NCBI GenBank assembly: GCA_018399375.1
Contig: JAGYOV010000001.1
Span: 1-27,537 of the forward strand
Origin: Dehalococcoidia bacterium
GTDB taxonomy: Bacteria > Chloroflexota > Dehalococcoidia > GIF9 > AB-539-J10
Length of the DNA: 27,537 nucleotides
Direction of reading: 5' to 3'
Shown in pieces: positions 14,619 to 21,305 of this stretch; position 1 is the first letter of the stretch; every line of letters begins with the position of its first letter. The position numbers were made by a program, and so were the translations under genes. Under the pieces are notes generated by a model. The model was not told where the DNA came from. It worked only from the letters and a program-made list of their open reading frames with translations, and made no database searches.

Positions 14619-16346
14619 ATGCCTGTACATAATACAGAGATTGCAGAAATTTTTAATGAATATGCCGATCTCCTCGAGATTGAGGGTACCAACCAGTATC
14701 GGGTGCGCGCATATCGAAATGCAGCCCGGAATATCTCCGTCTTCTCCCGTAGTATTGCAGAAATGGCAAACCAGAAAGAAGACCTTTCCCGCATTCCAGG
14801 ACTGGGCGAAGATCTCACAGTAAAAGTATTCGACATCGTGAATACTGGCAAGCTTCTTCAGCTAGAAAAACTTAAGGAGAGGCTACCCGCAGGGCTACTC
14901 GATATTATCAGACTGCCAGGGCTGGGGCCCAAGCGCGCCGGGGTGCTATATTCGAAGTTAGGAGTTACCAGCATCGAGCAACTGGAAGCAGCAGCCAAAC
15001 AACACAAGGTGCGAGAGCTACCAGGATTTTCTGTCAAGATGGAGGAGAATATCCTGGAAGACATAAAGCGCAGAGGCAAAGCAGGAACCAGCGAAAAGCG
15101 CTATAAGCTTTTCACCGTTGAAGAGATAGGCAAGGATTTACTGTCATATCTGAAGAAGATAAACGGCGTAAAGCGCGTGGCAATTGCCGGCAGCTACAGG
15201 AGAAGGAAAGAAACGGTAGGGGACCTGGACATACTGGTGACTCATGAAAAGCAAGCCGATGTCATGCAGCAGTTCACAGAATATGAAGACGTAGAACGCA
15301 TCGTTTCCAGAGGCGAAACCCGCTCCACAGTGATACTGCGCTCCGGCATACAGATAGACCTGCGATCTGTAGCTGAAGACAGCTATGGTGCAGCCATGCA
15401 TTACTTCACTGGTTCCAAAGCTCATAACATTGCCATTCGCAAGAAGGGGGTGAATAAAGGCCTCAAGATAAATGAATACGGCGTCTTCCAAGGCGACGAG
15501 TTAATCACTGGAAGAACTGAGGAGGAAATTTACGCGAGGGTAGACCTTCCCTATATAGAACCGGAGCTGCGCGAAAACAATGGAGAAATTGAAGCAGCGC
15601 AGGAAGGCAAGCTACCCAAGCTGATTTCGCTACAAGATATTAATGGGGATCTCCATTCCCATACCAGTGCGACTGACGGACGTTCGACCCTAGAAGAAAT
15701 GGCCAGAGCTGCCAAAGAGAAAGGATATCAATATCTGGCCATCACCGACCACTCCAAGCACGTAACTGTAGCCCACGGCCTTGATGCTGAACGCCTAGCC
15801 CAGCAAATCGACGAGATAGAGCGACTCAACGACAGGCTGGATGGAATCGTCCTGCTAAAAGGTATCGAGGTGGATATCCTAGAAGACGGTTCACTGGATC
15901 TACCTCATGACATACTGAAAAGGCTGGATCTGGTCGTCTGTGCAGTACACTACAAGTTCAATCTACCAGCCGACAAGCAAACGGAGCGCATTATCAGGGG
16001 CATAGATAACTCCTATTTTACCATCTTGGCTCATCCCACCGGGAGGATAATTGGCGAACGCGAACCATATCAACTGGATATGGAACGCCTGATGAAGGCA
16101 GCGAGGGAGACCGGTTGCATACTTGAGCTCAATGCTCAGCCCAGCCGGCTTGATCTTACAGAGGTCTATGCCAGGATGGCCAAAGAGATGAACGTCATGG
16201 TTGCCATTTCCACGGATTCTCACAGCACCAACGAGTTTGACTCCATGCGCTTCGGCATTTACCAGGCACGCCGAGGGTGGCTGGAACCAGAAGACGTTTT
16301 AAACACCAGAAGCAGGAAAGAATTGCAAAAGTTGCTCAAGAAATGA
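14619..16346 (+). CDS. polX: DNA polymerase X with PHP domain
   Basis: A gap-filling polymerase of base excision and end repair. It has 575 residues, the normal bacterial PolX length. Residues 1-90 are the 8-kDa-like domain, with helix-hairpin-helix segments IPGLGEDL and LPGLGPKRAG. The nucleotidyltransferase core has GSYRRRKETVGDLDILV with the catalytic DLD (near residue 203), and IQIDLRSV supplies the third Asp. From about 341 a PHP phosphoesterase domain follows: GDLHSHTSATDG, AITDHSKH, KGIEVDIL, AHP and STDSHS. All metal-binding residues look intact, so 3'-5' exonuclease or AP-endonuclease activity, as reported for bacterial PolX, is plausible. GAGGTGATC lies directly before the ATG. ligA starts 12 bases after the stop, so the two are probably one operon. 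Confidence 0.95.
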   Translation: MPVHNTEIAEIFNEYADLLEIEGTNQYRVRAYRNAARNISVFSRSIAEMANQKEDLSRIPGLGEDLTVKVFDIVNTGKLLQLEKLKERLPAGLLDIIRLPGLGPKRAGVLYSKLGVTSIEQLEAAAKQHKVRELPGFSVKMEENILEDIKRRGKAGTSEKRYKLFTVEEIGKDLLSYLKKINGVKRVAIAGSYRRRKETVGDLDILVTHEKQADVMQQFTEYEDVERIVSRGETRSTVILRSGIQIDLRSVAEDSYGAAMHYFTGSKAHNIAIRKKGVNKGLKINEYGVFQGDELITGRTEEEIYARVDLPYIEPELRENNGEIEAAQEGKLPKLISLQDINGDLHSHTSATDGRSTLEEMARAAKEKGYQYLAITDHSKHVTVAHGLDAERLAQQIDEIERLNDRLDGIVLLKGIEVDILEDGSLDLPHDILKRLDLVVCAVHYKFNLPADKQTERIIRGIDNSYFTILAHPTGRIIGEREPYQLDMERLMKAARETGCILELNAQPSRLDLTEVYARMAKEMNVMVAISTDSHSTNEFDSMRFGIYQARRGWLEPEDVLNTRSRKELQKLLKK

Positions 16347-16358
16347 CGAGAGGTAACC

Positions 16359-18386
16359 ATGGATTTCAAAGATACTGGGGAGATGAACGCGGAAGAGGCC
16401 AGAGCAGAAATTGAAGCCCTGAGAGAAGGAATTGAATATCACAACTATCTTTATTATGTAAAGAATCAACCTCTGATATCAGACACCAGATACGACGAAC
16501 TCTTTCGCCGCCTTCAACAGCTCGAGGATACTTTCCCTGAGCTTGACTCTCCCGATTCTCCATCTCATCGCATAGGGGCAGAGCCAGCAAGCAAACTAAA
16601 AAAGATAGATCACAAAGCACTCTTGCTCAGCCTGAATGCAGTCCTGGATGAAAGGGAAATTGGTGATTTTGTTAACTTCGTGCAGAGAAATATCGCAAGA
16701 GAGGAAATCGCGTTCGTACTTGAACCAAAATTTGACGGCATCTCCGTGGAAATTGTCTATGAAAATGGAAGATACACATATGGCGCTACCCGAGGAGATG
16801 GGCAAACAGGAGAAGATATCACCAGGAACCTGAAGACCATTCACTCCATTCCCTTGCGCCTCCAGAACACAACCAGCTTGCCTTCTGTTATAGCGGTGCG
16901 AGGAGAAGTTTTCATGATCAAGAAAGGATTCCACGAGTTAAACAAAGAGCGGCTGGAGAAGGGGGAAGAACCATTCGCTAACCCGCGCAATGCCACCGCT
17001 GGTCTGCTGCGCCAGCTTGACCCGAAGTTGGTGGCAGGGCGGCCATTCGATGTGCGGTTCTATGATGTGCTTGCCATCAACGGAGAGAAAATGGCGTCGC
17101 ACTGGGAGACGTTGAAACAGTTTGCGAAATGGGGACTCAAAACAGATCCGTATAATACCAGGTGCTTCTCTCTCGAGGACATAAAGAGGGGTTACAGGAA
17201 ACTGCTGGACCAGCGCGATGATCTCGAGTATGAGATAGATGGGCTTGTAATCAAGCTGGATGACCTAGAGCTGAGAGAAAAGTTGGGAGAACGTCAGCGT
17301 AGCCCGCGCTGGGCTATTGCCTGGAAATTTCCGCCAAAGCAAGAAATTTCCCGAATTGAAGATATAGTTGTACAGGTGGGAAGAACGGGGAAGCTGACGC
17401 CCGTTGCACTTCTCCAGCCGGTAGATGTTGGCGGCGTCACTATCAGCAGGGCCACCCTGCACAATGAGAATGAAGTCCACAGAAAGGACATCCGCGTCGG
17501 CGATAAAGTACGGGTCGCAAGAGCCGGTGACGTGATTCCAGAAGTAGTAGAAAGAGTGGAGGAACTCGGCAGAAAGAGAGAAGAGAAGTTCAACATGCCG
17601 AAGCTCTGCCCGGCTTGCGGTAGCGAGATAGCTCGAGAAGGCGCTTATCACTTCTGCTCCGCGGGGCTTTCCTGCCCTCCTCAGCTTGTCGAACACATAG
17701 TACACTTCGCTTCCAGAGAAGCACTCAACATCGCAGGCTTGAGTGAGAAAACGGCACAGCAAATTGTGGACAAGAGAATGGTGAAGAATATAGCTGACCT
17801 CTATCAGCTGTCTATAGATGAACTTCTGCAGCTTAAGGGATTCGCCTTGAAGTCAGCCACTCAACTTCATGAAGCTCTTCAAGCAAGTAGGAAGCCAAGA
17901 TTGGACCGCTTTCTCTACGCCTTGGGCATCCGCCACGTCGGTGACCACACAGCGCGGGTGCTCGCCAGGAATTTTGCGAGCCTGGATGCCATAAAGAAAG
18001 CAAATCGAGATGACCTGCAAAAATTCCCGGAGATAGGTCCTAAGATTGCGTTGAGCATCGTAGAATTCTTCCAGGAAGAGGAAAACCAGAAGGTATTGAG
18101 CAGGCTGTTTGATGCCGGAATGGAAATCGAAGAAACGGTAGAACGGAAAGCAGAGTCGCCTTTAGAAGATAAAATTTTTGTGTTCACCGGCTCACTGGAC
18201 AAATACACCCGGTCGCAGGCAAAGCTCATCGTTGAATCTCTGGGAGGCAGAGTCTCCTCCAGCGTAAGCAGCAATACCGACTTCGTCGTAGTCGGCAAAG
18301 AACCAGGCAGTAAGCTCGAGGAGGCCAGAAAGCATGGCGTTCAAACCATCGATGAAACAACGTTTAACAGCCTTATTTCACAATAG
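16359..18386 (+). CDS. ligA: NAD-dependent DNA ligase
   Basis: Seals nicks with NAD+ in replication and repair. The 675 residues have all LigA domains in order. These are domain Ia (YHNYLYYVKNQPLISDTRYDEL), the adenylation site EPKFDGIS with Lys124, NPRNATAGLLRQLD, and the OB fold. A four-cysteine zinc finger follows (CPACGSE, then C-x6-C near residues 415-438), then helix-hairpin-helix repeats and a C-terminal BRCT domain from about 599. No residue loss was noticed. It follows polX by 12 bases with GAGAGG as ribosome-binding site. An ATG nine codons in (MNAEEARAEIEAL) is a possible alternative start. As no second ligase is visible, it is probably the replicative ligase although it sits in a repair operon. 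Confidence 0.97.
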   Translation: MDFKDTGEMNAEEARAEIEALREGIEYHNYLYYVKNQPLISDTRYDELFRRLQQLEDTFPELDSPDSPSHRIGAEPASKLKKIDHKALLLSLNAVLDEREIGDFVNFVQRNIAREEIAFVLEPKFDGISVEIVYENGRYTYGATRGDGQTGEDITRNLKTIHSIPLRLQNTTSLPSVIAVRGEVFMIKKGFHELNKERLEKGEEPFANPRNATAGLLRQLDPKLVAGRPFDVRFYDVLAINGEKMASHWETLKQFAKWGLKTDPYNTRCFSLEDIKRGYRKLLDQRDDLEYEIDGLVIKLDDLELREKLGERQRSPRWAIAWKFPPKQEISRIEDIVVQVGRTGKLTPVALLQPVDVGGVTISRATLHNENEVHRKDIRVGDKVRVARAGDVIPEVVERVEELGRKREEKFNMPKLCPACGSEIAREGAYHFCSAGLSCPPQLVEHIVHFASREALNIAGLSEKTAQQIVDKRMVKNIADLYQLSIDELLQLKGFALKSATQLHEALQASRKPRLDRFLYALGIRHVGDHTARVLARNFASLDAIKKANRDDLQKFPEIGPKIALSIVEFFQEEENQKVLSRLFDAGMEIEETVERKAESPLEDKIFVFTGSLDKYTRSQAKLIVESLGGRVSSSVSSNTDFVVVGKEPGSKLEEARKHGVQTIDETTFNSLISQ

Positions 18387-18437
18387 AGGCAAGAAAGGTC
18401 TGCGCAGTTCCGAAGCATTGCGCAACGAAGGGACAAA

Positions 18438-19175
18438 ATGAGCAGAGCGAAATCAATAAACATAGGCACTTCAGGATGGCATTACCAGCATTGGAAAGGC
18501 CCCTTCTATCCCCAGGACCTGCCCAATGAAGATCTTCTCGAAAATTACACGAAATACTTTCAAACGGTTGAGATTAACAACACATTCTACCAGTTGCCTG
18601 ATAGCAAGACTATCGCCTTGTGGCGAGACTCAGTGCCGGACAACTTCACGTTCTCCGTAAAAGCCAGCCGTTATATAACTCATATGAAGAAGCTAAATTC
18701 TCCCTACGACTCCATATACACCTTTATCGATAGAGTGAGCGTGCTGGATAGAAAACTAGGTCCCATCCTGTTCCAGCTTCCACCAAGGTGGCATGTCAAC
18801 CCATCACGGCTAGAGGAATTTCTTAACGCTTTACCGAGGGATCATCGCTATGCTTTTGAGTTGCGAGATCCAACCTGGTTCATCAATCGAACTGAAGAGA
18901 TACTGACTCAGAAAGGAGCCGCCTTTTGTATATACGACTTTGAGAAGAGGCAATCGCCCTCATCAGTAACTGCTGATTTCATATATGTGAGGCTACACGG
19001 CCCGGATGGAGCCTACATAGGGAAATACAATGACCGGGCCCTTTCATCCTGGGCGGAAGTATTTTCAGGCTGGGCAGAGGAAGGGAAAGAGATATTTTGC
19101 TATTTTGATAATGATGAGAAAGGCTACGCTGTTCAGAACGCTCTGAAATTGCAGGAACTGCTGATGGAAAAATAA
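18438..19175 (+). CDS. DUF72 family protein (YecE-like)
   Basis: A 245-residue member of the DUF72 family, TIM-barrel proteins of uncertain function. Family marks are INIGTSGWHYQHWKGPFYP at the start, FQTVEINNTFYQLP, FSVKASRYITHMKKL, the GPILFQLPPRWH strand, YAFELRDPTW, and late FIYVRLHGPDGAY and FCYFDNDEKGYAVQNAL. It starts with ATG, preceded by GAAGGG about six bases upstream. It lies 51 bases after ligA in the same direction and just before the decayed glycosylase. DUF72 genes are often near repair genes in other genomes, but no repair role has been shown that I can cite. Confidence 0.88.
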   Translation: MSRAKSINIGTSGWHYQHWKGPFYPQDLPNEDLLENYTKYFQTVEINNTFYQLPDSKTIALWRDSVPDNFTFSVKASRYITHMKKLNSPYDSIYTFIDRVSVLDRKLGPILFQLPPRWHVNPSRLEEFLNALPRDHRYAFELRDPTWFINRTEEILTQKGAAFCIYDFEKRQSPSSVTADFIYVRLHGPDGAYIGKYNDRALSSWAEVFSGWAEEGKEIFCYFDNDEKGYAVQNALKLQELLMEK

Positions 19176-19204
19176 ATAGCTACCAACCTGAAAGTAAGAG
19201 AAAG

Positions 19205-19609
19205 ATGCCAGTGTTGCCGGACGTGGAAGTATTCAGAAAATACCTGGATAGTACTGCCATGAATCAGTCCATTGAAAAGGCCGAGTTGCTCGCCAAGAAT
19301 ACTCTTGATGACCTATCCCCCGCAGGAGTTGCATAGAGTGCAGGAGTATAAATTTGAGTCTACCGCTCGTCATGGCAAGTATCTTCTGGTAAAAATAAGC
19401 GATAACGGGTGGATAATATTTCACTTCGGCATGACTAGATATCTCAATTATTTCAAAGAGAGAGACCTTTCTCCTGAGCATACCCGTGCCCTTTTCAGTT
19501 TTGTCAATCGCGAAAAGAGCGGCAGATGTCCTGTATGCGAGTCTGATCTGAAAAGCGAAAAATCTCGGGGCGCATTGCCTACTTTTGCCCGAACAGCCAG
19601 AACACATAG
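19205..19609 (+). pseudogene. Decayed Fpg/Nei DNA glycosylase
   Basis: The start MPVLPDVEVFRKYLDS is the N-terminus of a formamidopyrimidine-DNA glycosylase/endonuclease VIII protein, keeping the catalytic Pro2 but with Val for the usual Glu3. The frame breaks near a run of five C (19317-19321). One extra C explains it, and the second frame continues PQELHRVQEYKFESTARHGK as the family does. After FHFGMTRYLNYFK the sequence jumps from ALFSF to REKSGRCPVCESDLKSEK, the C-terminal zinc finger, so roughly 130-150 codons with the helix-two-turn-helix are missing. A second frameshift near 19570 (one base lost) restores IAYFCPNSQNT and a TAG at 19607, but one zinc cysteine is Ser. About 135 codons remain of about 280. 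Several independent lesions make true decay more likely than a sequencing error. Confidence 0.85.
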
Positions 19610-19700
19610 GGAAATTTCTTTTCAGGGCTTTTCCCATATGGGACTGCCTGAATTTGTTATCAAATGTGTTATCAGCCAATTTACCAATACAAGCTAAAGA

Positions 19701-20246
19701 TCATTCTTCTTTCTCCGCTGTAGTAGCTTGGTCGCGCGACATTTCCATCGCCCACATATCGGCATAGTCGCCGTTGGGGAGCAACCACGCTTTTCCCAAA
19801 AACGCCGTCTTGCGAAATCCTACTTTTTCATAGGATCGAATAGCCCTTTGATTAAATGGGAAAACAGTGAGGCCAAGACAAACGAGCCCCAGATCATTGA
19901 AAGCGTAGTCTACTACCTGCCTTAGAGCTTCTGTGCCATACCCTTTGCCGCGACATTCTCTTTCCATAATAGCAATTCCTACCTCCGCACGGCATTCTGC
20001 CTCGCTAATTCCTTTAATAGAAGCGAAACCAATGGCTTTATTATCAGCAGCGCTTACAATGCTCCGCACTATGGATAATCCATTATCCAAGTTTGGCAGG
20101 CTAAGTATCCGCAGAAACAGGGCAAACCTTTCTTTATCTTCGGGTAAGAAGGGTTTCCACCCCATGGTAGCAATTAATTCAGGATCACTGGAAAGCTTCA
20201 TGTAGTAGTCGATGTGCTCATCCTGTAATTCTGCCAGATAAACCAT
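19701..20246 (-). CDS. GNAT family N-acetyltransferase (RimJ/RimL-like)
   Basis: An acetyl-CoA-dependent acetyltransferase of 181 residues. The acetyl-CoA-binding motif A RGKGYG is at residues 99-104, preceded by the strand AEVGIAIMERECRG, and followed by LVCLGLTVFPFNQRAIRSYEKVGF, the classic C-terminal GNAT signature (N-x-RAIR-x-YEK-x-GF). The pattern is of the type that acetylates ribosomal protein N-termini or small amines and antibiotics; the substrate is unknown. It is transcribed alone, opposite to the glycosylase remnant. AGGA lies about ten bases before ATG 20246. A possible extended -10 (20270-20278) and a hairpin (20287-20316) lie upstream. Confidence 0.88.
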   Translation of the reverse strand: MVYLAELQDEHIDYYMKLSSDPELIATMGWKPFLPEDKERFALFLRILSLPNLDNGLSIVRSIVSAADNKAIGFASIKGISEAECRAEVGIAIMERECRGKGYGTEALRQVVDYAFNDLGLVCLGLTVFPFNQRAIRSYEKVGFRKTAFLGKAWLLPNGDYADMWAMEMSRDQATTAEKEE

Positions 20247-20269
20247 TAACTTCGTTCCTATATCTCACC

Positions 20270-20278
20270 AGTTTACCA
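20270..20278 (-). promoter_or_regulatory. Possible extended -10 of GNAT gene
   Basis: TGGTAAACT on the minus strand fits TGnTAtAaT at 7 of 8 defined or related positions, 23 bases before the start codon. No -35 is evident. Confidence 0.3.
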
Positions 20279-20286
20279 CACCATAT

Positions 20287-20316
20287 GGTTGCCCGATAAA
20301 AATGCTTCTGGCAACC
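20287..20316. repeat. Inverted repeat GGTTGCC/GGCAACC
   Basis: GGTTGCC (20287-20293) and GGCAACC (20310-20316), perfect 7-bp arms with a 16-base spacer. No T-run follows on either strand, so it is not a terminator. It lies just upstream of the possible GNAT promoter and could be a regulator site. Confidence 0.35.
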
Positions 20317-20597
20317 GAAAATGAAGTAGTTATTGCTGTCCAGATAAATTCATGCCGTGGTCCCGGTTGCACTTTAAGATATTCAATCTAGATATACTTC
20401 TCATTTATCTTTGACTGTGATAAAACTAATGACAGAAGTAAAATAGCCAGATCATGAATTCCTCAACTATGAGATTATAATAAATTCGAGAGCAGATAAG
20501 AACCACTGCAATAATCAACCTCAGAGTCACTGGTTATATGAAAGAAGGATCAGAGAAACTGCGAAAATAATATCTTATCCGGGCAGGGAGATTTACA

Positions 20598-21305
20598 TTG
20601 AAAGCGGGCATAGCTCAAATTGCTCTTCACAATGACATAGGGTTGAACATGGCGAAGGTGCGTTCCTGCATCGAGTCAGCGACAAAGCTAGACCTGGATA
20701 TTTTATGCTTCCCGGAATGTGCTCTTACAGGCTATTTAAGAGACTTCCGCACGATCAGCCAGGACGAGGTAATTAGAGCAATGGATGAGCTACAAGAAAT
20801 AGCCGCCAATCAAGGCATCACCATCCTGATAGGGAGCCCATACATCGAGGGGGGAAAAGCCTATAACGCAGCGCTGGTCATATCGCCAAACGCGAGAATG
20901 AGGTATTTCAAGAACAACCTGACCGATTTTGATAAACGATATTTCGTCGAAGGGAAGGATATACTGTCCTTCAAAGTGAAGGACACCAAGTGCGGCGTTC
21001 TGATTTGCCGGGATCAGAATTATCCTTCGCTGGCATTCGAGTATGCCAGAAGGAGAACGAGGATCATCTTTCTCCTGTCAGCTCACTACTATCCCTACGA
21101 TCAAACAAAACTCAAGTTAGAGAAGAACCGCGCTTTGCCTATTGCTCGAGCGGTAGAAAACGGAATATTCATAGCCAAAGCCAATGCAGTCGGATCCACA
21201 GGTGACCATATCAGCCTTGGTCACAGCATGATCGTTAACCCCACCGGAGTAGTGGTGCGCGAGGCAAGCGAAAATCGGGAAGAACTGCTTTACTACGATA
21301 TCTAA
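20598..21305 (+). CDS. Carbon-nitrogen hydrolase (nitrilase superfamily)
   Basis: A 235-residue amidase/nitrilase-fold enzyme hydrolysing a carbon-nitrogen bond. The Glu-Lys-Cys catalytic triad is visible: Glu40 in FPECALTGY, Lys105 in YFKNNLTDFDKRYF, and Cys137 in GVLICRDQNYPSLA. The C-terminal part AVENGIFIAKANAVGSTGDH and GHSMIVNPTGVVV are typical. It is somewhat short (usual 260-280). The start is TTG 20598, with GGGAG (20586-20590) seven bases before it. Possible substrates include N-carbamoylputrescine, omega-amides and formamides; none can be preferred, although a polyamine link to speDE would be one hypothesis. Its TAA overlaps the TAG of the convergent GH38 gene in CTAA (21302-21305). 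Confidence 0.88.
   Translation: MKAGIAQIALHNDIGLNMAKVRSCIESATKLDLDILCFPECALTGYLRDFRTISQDEVIRAMDELQEIAANQGITILIGSPYIEGGKAYNAALVISPNARMRYFKNNLTDFDKRYFVEGKDILSFKVKDTKCGVLICRDQNYPSLAFEYARRRTRIIFLLSAHYYPYDQTKLKLEKNRALPIARAVENGIFIAKANAVGSTGDHISLGHSMIVNPTGVVVREASENREELLYYDI

Larger units (their letters stand above)
20247..20597. other. Divergent intergenic region
   Basis: This is 351 bases between the GNAT gene and the carbon-nitrogen hydrolase. It holds the GNAT promoter candidate, the inverted repeat at 20287-20316 and a TATAAT at 20476-20481 without a good -35. A 29-codon frame from ATG 20303 has no ribosome-binding site. I see no RNA gene. Confidence 0.5.

Noticed and set aside
14567..14632. 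21-codon frame with AGAGGAG before it, overlapping the polX start.
   Set aside because: If the extended -10 at 14587-14595 is right the frame is not transcribed. The polX site GAGGTGATC is sufficient.
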